Assembly (NCBI RefSeq): GCF_014133895.1
Contig: NC_050733.1
Location: 682,001 to 746,000 of the forward strand
Origin: Torulaspora globosa
Lineage: Eukaryota; Ascomycota; Saccharomycetes; Saccharomycetales; Saccharomycetaceae
Length of the DNA stretch: 64,000 nucleotides
Reading direction: 5' to 3'
Below, one piece after another: positions 18,118-26,713 of this stretch (positions are counted from its first letter, which is position 1; each line of letters starts with the position of its first letter). The notes beneath the pieces were generated by a model. The model was not told where the DNA came from. It was given only the letters and a program-made list of their open reading frames with translations, and made no database searches. The position numbers and the translations under genes are program-made.

Positions 18118-19500
18118 TTAGCTTTGCACCTCGGATCTATTAACGCAGATCTCTTTTACCTTTTGATGTATCTGGGCCACTCTCTCGGCTGTATCCATGA
18201 ATAGACTGAACTCCTCAATTACTGTAGAGATTAATGCATTGATCCCCGTCTTCATGGCATACACATCAACGTGCCCAGAAGACTCGTTGTTTTTGCTGAA
18301 GCCCTTGGCATCGGGAGGCGCACCGAAAACGTCATTGTCGATCCCGTTCACTGCGCTTTCGATGTCTGAGAGAACGCGGAAATAGTCATCTAGCTTCTCC
18401 TGGTAGACTTGGATTCTGTGATGGAAGAACTTCTCGAGCTCCATGGAGGATATCTTGCTGCCCGGTGTCAGCAGCTGCTGTAGGATCATGGCAAAAGTTT
18501 GCGTATCCGCTATACTTTGATCCGTTATGTCTTTGATGGAGGTGAGTTTCTTCAAATCTTGCGTGAGAGATTCACTGGCCGAGGATACAGTTTTGAGCAG
18601 ATAAGCGATATCGCGTGGAATGGAATTGATCAATTCGGTATGCTCCGGGGTGTCCGCTTTGAGATGCTGGGAGATTTGAACCTGTCTTTGAATATATTGA
18701 TCCAACTGCTCTATCTCTTGGCGCAACTGCGGTGGCAATTCGCTTATCTTTGTCATGGGTGTTATTGGTAGCTGGCTGATCGCTTGTAGAGTGGATGGCT
18801 GTTGATATTGCTGCGGTTGTTGGGCACCAAAGAGCGATCCACTGGCATTTGAGGTACCGCTAGTTCCGAACAGCGAAGTGCCGGCCGCTTTTGATCCGAA
18901 GAGACCCCCGCCTGTGCCGCTGCTGCTGCCAAAAAGGGAACTACCGCCAGCAGGCTTAGAGCCAAACAGACCTCCGCCCGTGCTTCCCGCCGTGGTACCT
19001 GTCTTTCCGAAGAGGCTTCCGCCTGCTCCCGTGGTGCCTGTGGTGCCTGAGTTGCTGGACCCAAACAGACTCCCAGTCCCGGTGTTTGTGCCACTATTTC
19101 CAAACAGCCCGGCGGTGCCAGCGGGCTGCTGTGATTGCGACTGCTGCCCAAACGAGATCCCCGTCCCGGTTGCGCTGCCTACCGGCTTGCTACCAAACAA
19201 ACCACCAACGGTGGTGCCGCCAGGCTGTTGTGGTTGCTGCTGCTGTCCAAACGAAAACCCCGTCCCGCTCGCCGTGCCGCCAGCCGGCTTGTTGCCAAAC
19301 AAACCGCCTTTCGAATCGCCACTCTGCGCGGCCTGGCCGCCAAACGAAAATCCACTACCTCCTCCAGTAGCATTACCACCAGCACCACTCGTTTGTCCGA
19401 AGCTGAATCCACCCCCAGCATTATTCGGCTTCTGCCCGAACAATCCACCTGAGGTCGTGGAACTGGCGCCTGCAGATGAAGCCTTATTGAAACTGAACAT
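18118..19500 (-). CDS. NUP49: GLFG nucleoporin Nup49
   Basis: A central-channel FG nucleoporin that forms the Nsp1-Nup57-Nup49 coiled-coil complex and part of the permeability barrier. The 460 residues have two parts. Residues 1 to about 225 hold many FG repeats of the GLFG, SLFG and FSFG kinds separated by Gly/Ser/Thr/Ala and Gln linkers. Residues about 235-460 form the conserved coiled-coil half, with LPITPMTKISELPPQLRQEI, SIPRDIAYLLK and LQQLLTPGSKISSMEL. S. cerevisiae Nup49 has 472 residues. The start ATG is at 19498-19500. The repeat DNA is itself a degenerate tandem repeat. Confidence 0.96.
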   Translation of the reverse strand: MFSFNKASSAGASSTTSGGLFGQKPNNAGGGFSFGQTSGAGGNATGGGSGFSFGGQAAQSGDSKGGLFGNKPAGGTASGTGFSFGQQQQPQQPGGTTVGGLFGSKPVGSATGTGISFGQQSQSQQPAGTAGLFGNSGTNTGTGSLFGSSNSGTTGTTGAGGSLFGKTGTTAGSTGGGLFGSKPAGGSSLFGSSSGTGGGLFGSKAAGTSLFGTSGTSNASGSLFGAQQPQQYQQPSTLQAISQLPITPMTKISELPPQLRQEIEQLDQYIQRQVQISQHLKADTPEHTELINSIPRDIAYLLKTVSSASESLTQDLKKLTSIKDITDQSIADTQTFAMILQQLLTPGSKISSMELEKFFHHRIQVYQEKLDDYFRVLSDIESAVNGIDNDVFGAPPDAKGFSKNNESSGHVDVYAMKTGINALISTVIEEFSLFMDTAERVAQIHQKVKEICVNRSEVQS

Positions 19501-20117
19501 CCTCCAGAGATCCCAACGTTCCCAAAAGCCTCGACCAGCCTTAAATCTCTCCTATAAAGGCCATTTAAGCTGCCATTTAGTGTTGATCGAATAGCTGAAA
19601 ACCTTGATGATCAATCGTGTAAGGTGATCTGAGCTCTAAACCGTCCGACATTTGAAGCATCTTGTGGAAACACCGTAGAACTCGGTACTTTCATTTATCG
19701 AATGCTGGTTAGCCACCATGGAAGAGGCAGTAATTAGCCTTCCTGATTGCTGCCTTCGAAGTCAGTTTGTACTGGATTCAATTGCTGTTGTTTAAGTTTT
19801 GTTCGTTGTTACCCGGTCGACCGAGACAAACAAAGCTTGGTGGCGCGTCTATTGGCATTGATTAACGAAAACAACCAGTTTAGTGGGACAAAATCTTCAA
19901 GTTTGACGAGCTATAAGGACTCTACGTCGACTTTTCACTAGCTTACTTTACGATATTCGCCAGGGGTTGCATTCTTTGAGCAAAAAGCGGCTTTTTGCGG
20001 TTGTTTTTCGTTAGTTTTTGGGAGGTGTCAAGGAGACCTTAATATATTGGACAGGTTGTTACCTCGAAGGGACGTGTATTACTTGTATTGTATCATTAGA
20101 GAATCTTTTAGTGGATA
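19501..20117. other. Divergent intergenic NUP49-XRN1
   Basis: A 617-bp shared promoter region. I see no RNA gene or recognised regulatory palindrome. TTAATATATTGG near 20040 may serve as a TATA-like element for XRN1. Confidence 0.5.
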
Positions 20118-23100
20118 ATGGGTATTCCAAAATTTTTCAGGTACATCTCCGAGAGATGGCCTATGATTCTGCAACTTATCGAGGGAAACCAGATACCCGA
20201 GTTTGATAATCTTTATCTGGATATGAATTCGATTCTGCATAGTTGTACACACGGGAACGATGATGACGTGACAAAGAGGATGACCGAAGAGGAGGTGTTT
20301 GCCAAGATATTCGCGTACATTGACCATTTGTTCCATACGATAAAGCCAAAGAAAGTGTTTTACATGGCTATCGATGGTGTTGCCCCTCGGGCAAAGATGA
20401 ACCAACAAAGAGCACGTAGATTTAGGAGTGCAATGGATGCTGAAAAGGCTTTGGAGAAGGCGATCATGAGGGGGGAGGAGATTCCAAAAGGAGAAGCTTT
20501 CGATTCCAATGCTATCACGCCCGGGACAGAATTTATGGCCAAACTCACTAAGAATTTACAGTATTTTATTCATGATAAGATAACGAATGACTCGAAATGG
20601 CGAGAGATAGATATTATCTTCTCGGGGCATGAAGTGCCCGGTGAAGGTGAGCACAAGATTATGGACTTTATCAGAAATCTCAGGGCGCAGAAAGAGTTTG
20701 ATTCCAACACGAGGCACTGTATATATGGTTTGGATGCGGATCTTATCATGTTGGGCATGTCCGTTCATGATCCGCATTTTGCATTATTGAGAGAGGAGGT
20801 TGTTTTCGGCAGGAGGGGTAGCGTGGCCAAAAGTTTGGAAAGTCAGAACTTTTATCTATTGCACATCTCGCTGTTGAGAGAGTACATGCAGTTGGAATTT
20901 CAAGAGATTGCCGATGAATTACAGTTTGAGTATGATTTCGAGCGTATCTTGGACGACTTTATTTTAGTCATGTTTGTCATTGGTAATGACTTCTTACCTA
21001 ATTTGGCTGATTTGCATTTGAACAAAGGTGCGTTCCCTGTTCTACTACAGACCTTTAAGGAGGCACTTCTTCATTTAGATGGCTACATGAATGAGCACGG
21101 TGAGATTAATTTGAAGAGGCTGGGTGTTTGGTTGGAATACCTATCCCAGTTCGAACTAACAAATTTTGAGCAATCTGACATTGACGTCGATTGGTTCAAT
21201 CAACAGTTGGAAAATATTTCGTTGGAGGGCGAGAAGCAAAGAGCAAGAACAGGTAAAAAACTATTATTGAAGCAACAGAAAAAGATTGTAGGTATCGTAA
21301 AACCTTGGGTAATTGACGTGATGTCAAAAAGATATCCCGCAGACCTGCCGGAGGACGATGTCCCAACTTTGAAGCTAGATGATGATCGTATAGAAGAGAA
21401 CTTGGAATTTTTAAAGGAGTTGGCTTTCCAATTAGGGCTCTTCGTTACTCATTCCAAGTCACAAGATGTTTATTCTTTGAAGATGGATATTGATGCCATT
21501 AATCCTGACGAAACCGATGTGCAATTTGAGGAGCGCCAAAAGTCGGTGAGAAAAACCATAAAGAGATACCAACAGGCCATTCTGGTTGAAGACCAAGAGG
21601 AACTGGATAACGAAAAAGAAATTTACAATGAGAGATTTATCCAATGGAAGGATAAATATTACAAAACTAAGCTTGGTTTCAGTTACGATGATGCTGAGAA
21701 GCTGACCGACCTATGTCAGAACTACGTGGAGGGGCTGCAGTGGGTGCTTTATTACTACTATAGAGGTTGTCCATCGTGGGGCTGGTACTTCCACTATCAC
21801 TATGCTCCACGTATTTCCGACTTGGCCAAGGGGCTCAACCAGATCATCAAATTTAATAAAGGCAAACCGTTTACTCCATTTCAACAGCTCATGGCTGTCT
21901 TACCTGAAAGGTCAAAAAACCTAATTCCAACACCTTTCAGACCACTAATGTTTGATGAAAAATCACCCATTCGTGATTTCTATCCTCGAGAAGTAGAATT
22001 AGACAAGAATGGAAAAACTGCAGATTGGGAAGCTGTTGTTCTGCTTTCCTTTGTCGATGAGCAGAGATTAATAGATGCTATGGCGCCATACTTGGGTAAG
22101 CTCTCACCAGAGGAGAAGATCAGAAATGGGTGCGGTAAAGATCTAATATACACATTCAATCCACAGGTGGATGTACTATACAAAAGCCCTCTGAGCGGGA
22201 TGTTTTCGGATATTGAGCACGATCATTGCGTAGAGCGTGAATTCACCCCACCGAATATTGACGAGTCTCAATTTCGCTACGGGTTGCTAGAAGGGGCAAA
22301 GGTTGGTTCAAATCTCTTGGCCGGTTTCCCTAGTTTGGAGACGATTCCTTTTAGTGCTGAATTGGCGTACAATGAAACGAGAGTGTTCCAACAGCCATCA
22401 AAGCAGCAGTCTATGGTACTTCGTATCGAGAACGTTTTTGAACAAAATAGTTTGACTTTGGACGAATTGAGCAAGAGGTTTATGAACAAAGTCGTTTACA
22501 CCAGGTGGCCTTTTCTAAGAGAATCTAAATTGGTTAGCATAATTGATGACCACAATGTCTATGAATCGTTAAAACCTGGTAAAACACTTCGTAGGCCAGT
22601 CGAGGCCTCCGAAATTAAGCTGTTCAAATCTTTGACAGCCTCTATGATCAAAAACTACTCTCAAGAGAAAGCTGTCTCTCTCGGTAAAGTGAGTGCCATC
22701 GTGAAGGTTTTGCCTGTAACCGATTTGGTTAGAACATCAAAAGGTTCCTATGTCAAGACTTTTTCTTCAGAGGCCGAATATTATCCTCTGCAGCTCATGG
22801 TAGAATCGGTAGCTAACCAGGATGAACGGTTTGTTGAAAGGGAACCTGTTCCAATTGAAAAAGAATTTCCTCAGGGTTCTCATGTTATATTTTTGGGCGA
22901 TTACGCGTATGGTGGCGAGACTATCATTGACGGATATAATAGCGGTACCAGGCTCAAGCTGACGGTGAAGAAGAGGGTCTCTCAAGCGGAGCCTACAATA
23001 GGCAAGGAAAGAGCAAGAATTGACAGCTCTTTAGTGAAGTATTTCCCTTCATTTATTGTTGCAAAGAAACTGCAGTTACATCCATTATTTTTGTCCAAGA

Positions 23101-24449
23101 TAACGTCAAAATTTTTGATTGCTAATGTTGCAGGAAAGCATGTAAATGTTGGTATCCCAATCAAGTTTGAAGCCCGCCACGAGAAAGTGCTTGGATATGC
23201 AAGGAGGAATCCGAAAGGATGGGAGTTCTCCACTTTGGCAATTCAATTGATCGAGGATTACAGAAGAACTTTCCCAGATTTTTTTGAGCGCTTATCCCAG
23301 ACACATAGCAACATTCCCTCTATTGGTCAATTATATCCGGAGCTTCCCGAAGACAAAGTAAGCCAAATTTTAGACAGCATCGTTACGTGGTTGAAAACAG
23401 CGACCGAGAAATTTGTGAAAGTTTCATTAGAAAGCGATTCTTTAACAAAAGTTTCGATGCAAGCAATCGAGGAACATGTTTTAGCGTACTCGGCTCATAT
23501 GGAGGCCATCGAGAAGAAACAGTTAGCGAAAGTGCCATGTGATGCTATACTAGACCCCAAGACCTCTTTTACTTTGCTTCGGGGACAAAAATTCGACTTG
23601 GGTGATCGTGTCGTTTATGTTCAGGATTCTGGTAAGGTACCATTGTTTTCAAAAGGTACCGTGGTTGGTTATACGACCCTAGGATCTAGGCTGTCAGTTC
23701 AAGTTTTATTTGACAACGAGCTTGTAGCCGCTAACAACTTTGGAGGTAGATTGAGGACTAACCGTGGCTTAGGTCTCGATGCCTCGTTTTTGCTGAACTT
23801 AACCAACAGGCAGTTCATTTATCATTCAAAGGCTTCAAGACAGGCCACCGAGCAGAAAAAGAACGTCAAGACGTCTGCTACTGCACAGAGAGCTAAGACC
23901 GTTACCGTCAAGCCTAATCAGGCTCGCGAACTATTGACCCATATAAAAAAGTCCGATAAAGCGGGCTTATCAACGAAGACGGATAATCGCTTGGATAGCC
24001 AGCGTCCTGCAACTGCTGCTGGAGAGCGCCCGGTACCCCGAGAGGCCAGTTATGCACCAGGCATTAACGCCGTGTCGGCAAACGCATTGTACAACGTTGT
24101 TTTGAATCAATACTCTGGAAATTTTTATCCTCCCAATATGGCTTTCCCACCCCCTCCAGCAGACAGCCAAGGCATGCCATATCACATGCCGCCGGGATAC
24201 GCTCAGCCTTTCGTTCCTATGCAACCGCCTTATCCAACTGAAATGCGCCCACCAGTGAATGGCGGGCACGTTCCAGTTCCCCATGGTATGTCGAGCAACC
24301 ATGGGACAGGCGTAAAAACCAGTCGGAGGTCGCAAAACGGAACAAAGATTCATATGAAAGGCCGTGATGATCATAGGGGAGTAAATTCTAAGAGTAATGA
24401 GGAGCAGGGCTTAAAGTCGGAGCGCAAAGGTGTGGAAGCCCAGTCATGA
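20118..24449 (+). CDS. XRN1: 5'-3' exoribonuclease Xrn1
   Basis: The cytoplasmic exonuclease that degrades decapped mRNA and cleared RNA fragments (also called KEM1, SEP1). The 1443 residues compare with 1528 in S. cerevisiae. It opens MGIPKFFRYISERWPMI and carries the nuclease acidic residues in YLDMNSILHSC, FSGHEVPGEGEHKIMDF and YGLDADLIML. The 5'-phosphate-binding basic segment is QQRARRFRSAM. The conserved second part (about 560-620) and SH3-like/PAZ-Tudor domains (about 750-1200) follow. The C terminus is a Pro-rich, disordered tail (FPPPPADSQGM) shorter than in S. cerevisiae. It is YGL173C, strand and order conserved with NUP49 and BUD13. Confidence 0.98.
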   Translation: MGIPKFFRYISERWPMILQLIEGNQIPEFDNLYLDMNSILHSCTHGNDDDVTKRMTEEEVFAKIFAYIDHLFHTIKPKKVFYMAIDGVAPRAKMNQQRARRFRSAMDAEKALEKAIMRGEEIPKGEAFDSNAITPGTEFMAKLTKNLQYFIHDKITNDSKWREIDIIFSGHEVPGEGEHKIMDFIRNLRAQKEFDSNTRHCIYGLDADLIMLGMSVHDPHFALLREEVVFGRRGSVAKSLESQNFYLLHISLLREYMQLEFQEIADELQFEYDFERILDDFILVMFVIGNDFLPNLADLHLNKGAFPVLLQTFKEALLHLDGYMNEHGEINLKRLGVWLEYLSQFELTNFEQSDIDVDWFNQQLENISLEGEKQRARTGKKLLLKQQKKIVGIVKPWVIDVMSKRYPADLPEDDVPTLKLDDDRIEENLEFLKELAFQLGLFVTHSKSQDVYSLKMDIDAINPDETDVQFEERQKSVRKTIKRYQQAILVEDQEELDNEKEIYNERFIQWKDKYYKTKLGFSYDDAEKLTDLCQNYVEGLQWVLYYYYRGCPSWGWYFHYHYAPRISDLAKGLNQIIKFNKGKPFTPFQQLMAVLPERSKNLIPTPFRPLMFDEKSPIRDFYPREVELDKNGKTADWEAVVLLSFVDEQRLIDAMAPYLGKLSPEEKIRNGCGKDLIYTFNPQVDVLYKSPLSGMFSDIEHDHCVEREFTPPNIDESQFRYGLLEGAKVGSNLLAGFPSLETIPFSAELAYNETRVFQQPSKQQSMVLRIENVFEQNSLTLDELSKRFMNKVVYTRWPFLRESKLVSIIDDHNVYESLKPGKTLRRPVEASEIKLFKSLTASMIKNYSQEKAVSLGKVSAIVKVLPVTDLVRTSKGSYVKTFSSEAEYYPLQLMVESVANQDERFVEREPVPIEKEFPQGSHVIFLGDYAYGGETIIDGYNSGTRLKLTVKKRVSQAEPTIGKERARIDSSLVKYFPSFIVAKKLQLHPLFLSKITSKFLIANVAGKHVNVGIPIKFEARHEKVLGYARRNPKGWEFSTLAIQLIEDYRRTFPDFFERLSQTHSNIPSIGQLYPELPEDKVSQILDSIVTWLKTATEKFVKVSLESDSLTKVSMQAIEEHVLAYSAHMEAIEKKQLAKVPCDAILDPKTSFTLLRGQKFDLGDRVVYVQDSGKVPLFSKGTVVGYTTLGSRLSVQVLFDNELVAANNFGGRLRTNRGLGLDASFLLNLTNRQFIYHSKASRQATEQKKNVKTSATAQRAKTVTVKPNQARELLTHIKKSDKAGLSTKTDNRLDSQRPATAAGERPVPREASYAPGINAVSANALYNVVLNQYSGNFYPPNMAFPPPPADSQGMPYHMPPGYAQPFVPMQPPYPTEMRPPVNGGHVPVPHGMSSNHGTGVKTSRRSQNGTKIHMKGRDDHRGVNSKSNEEQGLKSERKGVEAQS

Positions 24450-24547
24450 TACAGTAATGTTCAAAAGTTGTTATTTAGTGCCATTCAGAACCTTATGTAT
24501 TATACACTGCTCAAGCCGTTAAGCTATCACGCCATCTTGAATTGTTC

Positions 24548-25381
24548 CTAGTCATCTTCTTGCAAAGTGTACTTTTCCACTTTTTTCTCATTCAGCTCTT
24601 GTTGCTTTGCAAACCATTTTCTCTCAAATCCATTAGATCTATCCACGCCGTCCCACCTGCAACCTGGTGCAATTCCAAACCGATTTTCCATGGAGATTTT
24701 ATCGTAAAGCCTCCTGCCCAGAAACGACACTCTAGTATTCTCTTGGCCAGTCATTTGGTTTGCGAATAAAGTGGCTGGATCGTCAGAGGCCATTTTGTTG
24801 TGGCTAGCAACCTGAGGTACTTGGCTCAACGAATTCTCCATCATATATCGCTGGATTTCACCCATATTTAATTCTGCCAGTCTTTTAGCCTCCAGTCGCT
24901 CACGGGCATCCTTTTCCTGCGCCTCGCGAGCCACATGCACCTCATAGTCCGTAATCCTATGTCCTCTTTCATCTCTAAACACCGTCGTTTGGTTCACTGT
25001 GGTGCCTGCATTCGACTTAGCCACTTGTACATCCTTGATCCGCGTCTGCCCCTCTAGTTGCTCCACGGTCTGCAAGCCAGCGTGTGCACCAGAGGACAGC
25101 TTCTTTATCCCCGTATTGCAGGTGCTAGTTCCCTTTTCAGTCACAAGTTCATCTGTATCTAAATTCTTCCACAGTTTCTTGCTTTCCTTCCTGCTGGCGG
25201 ATTTGAGTGATCTAGCTTCCACCGATTCGCTTTCAAATGGTCTTTCTGGTCCTTCGGTGATAGTTATTGAACCATTAGATGCCTCATAAGTAGCGTTTTC
25301 CTTTGTCTTCGTCTTGGTCTTGCCTTTCTTCTTCTTCGAACCGGAACCGTAAGCTTCTTCCAGATAACTATGAAGCGACAT
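24548..25381 (-). CDS. BUD13: RES complex splicing factor Bud13
   Basis: Bud13, with Ist3 and Pml1, forms the pre-mRNA retention and splicing (RES) complex on the activated spliceosome. The 277 residues start [12 protein letters not shown]. They include a Lys-rich patch ([14 protein letters not shown]) and the C-terminal block with [20 protein letters not shown], which is the family hallmark. The frame is continuous from the ATG at 25379-25381, so no intron is needed; I recall the S. cerevisiae gene having one near its start, so this may be a lineage difference. It is the YGL174W orthologue and is convergent with XRN1. Confidence 0.95.
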   Translation of the reverse strand: MSLHSYLEEAYGSGSKKKKGKTKTKTKENATYEASNGSITITEGPERPFESESVEARSLKSASRKESKKLWKNLDTDELVTEKGTSTCNTGIKKLSSGAHAGLQTVEQLEGQTRIKDVQVAKSNAGTTVNQTTVFRDERGHRITDYEVHVAREAQEKDARERLEAKRLAELNMGEIQRYMMENSLSQVPQVASHNKMASDDPATLFANQMTGQENTRVSFLGRRLYDKISMENRFGIAPGCRWDGVDRSNGFERKWFAKQQELNEKKVEKYTLQEDD

Positions 25382-25605
25382 CGCCTTAGCTGTGATCCGT
25401 GGAGGGTGGCTTCCAGTGATTGCTAGCTTCTGACACTCGCTTTAAGTCGACTTGTCAGTTTGAATCCATCAACAATCACCATCTTTAAGCTGGTGCGGCT
25501 GTATCATATAACACCAGCGCGAATCGCGTAACAGCTTGAGATGCCAAGATAAGCCGATGAGCTCAATCCTACAGCAATTGTGACAGCCAAGGTCGCCATA
25601 GCTCA

Positions 25606-26646
25606 ATGATACTGAGGTCCAAGCTAGATGTGCTACTGGAATTGGATTTGCTGAGTTTGCTGGCGGTTCAAAGCGACGTTACAAGGTTAATTGAACAGAA
25701 AGCTGTTTTATTGGAAGCAGGGAGACGAAATGGCCATATAGCGCAATTGGAGAGCGAAGTTAGTCCGAAGGACATCAGGAGCTTACCTGCAGAAGAAATT
25801 GGCTCGGTAACACGCGACGATAGCGATGAGGATGACTTCCTTCTGACGCAATTCGATCAGATTGCGAGAGAGAAGCTTTTGAATAAAGGACCTGGAGCAG
25901 GTGAAAGCAAGGAAGCCGATGGGCATGAGGCGTTTTGTAAGAAGCCAGATCTGAGCTCCCCGCTGAAGGGAACACAGAGCTTGCCTGATTCCCTGGGTTC
26001 ATTGGAAAGCGATCTCCAGATCTTCCCTCCAAAGATGAAAGATGCAGCCAGCTTTGAGATCAATGGCAAGAGTGTGCTACAATCGAGCAATGGCCGGATT
26101 CCTGAGTTGTCTCCAGGAAAGCGTCAAAAGATCAAGAAAAGTCGCTTGGATGACACGGTGAGGCCGAAATCGCTTGTCTCGTTCAATTCTAACCCACTAA
26201 CAAAGAAACCGTGGATCTTGGAAGACTTTAGGCTTAATGAGGATTTGAGTTCGGTAAAGAGAGGCCGCAAAAAGCTCTCAACCATGAAGCTGAACAATTT
26301 TTACGAGCAAGGTGGCAGGCCGCCCGACGTTGAGGTCTTGGAGGAAGCTGCTGACCATGGGATCGATAATAGCTGCGAGTTTGAAAACCTCAGACAAAGG
26401 TCGAAATCTCCCCCAGGGTTCGGCAGACTGGATTTTCCCAGTACCCAGGAAAGAGTGGATGACAAAAAAAAGTCCCAAGAAATTATACATAGGAAAACGA
26501 GGCATAGATTTTTGGCTGCAACTCGTTGTGACATTCCCCAGCAGGAAAGGCAGTATCTGTTTAAAAGTGACTATCTGAACCAGTTGGTGAAGGATGGAAC
26601 CTTTAAGTGGGATGATAAAAATTTGAAAATATTCTCCAGGAGGTAG
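25606..26646 (+). CDS. SAE2: Sae2/CtIP endonuclease cofactor
   Basis: Sae2 stimulates the Mre11 nuclease to start resection of double-strand breaks and open hairpins, in mitosis and meiosis. The 346 residues are almost exactly the S. cerevisiae length (345). The N-terminal about 45 residues look helical and suited to tetramerisation. The conserved C terminus has KSPPGFGRLDFPST, in which Ser268 corresponds to the essential CDK site Ser267. It is followed by RHRFLAATRCDIPQ. The middle is poorly conserved and acidic with SP/TQ sites. The ATG is at 25606. It is YGL175C; the next gene, AGC1, returns to the YPR block. Confidence 0.95.
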   Translation: MILRSKLDVLLELDLLSLLAVQSDVTRLIEQKAVLLEAGRRNGHIAQLESEVSPKDIRSLPAEEIGSVTRDDSDEDDFLLTQFDQIAREKLLNKGPGAGESKEADGHEAFCKKPDLSSPLKGTQSLPDSLGSLESDLQIFPPKMKDAASFEINGKSVLQSSNGRIPELSPGKRQKIKKSRLDDTVRPKSLVSFNSNPLTKKPWILEDFRLNEDLSSVKRGRKKLSTMKLNNFYEQGGRPPDVEVLEEAADHGIDNSCEFENLRQRSKSPPGFGRLDFPSTQERVDDKKKSQEIIHRKTRHRFLAATRCDIPQQERQYLFKSDYLNQLVKDGTFKWDDKNLKIFSRR

Positions 26647-26713
26647 AAGGGGTAACTTTTGATCTCCTTGATATTGACCGTATCTGCTATTTACAAAGTG
26701 AGTTATTATTCCC

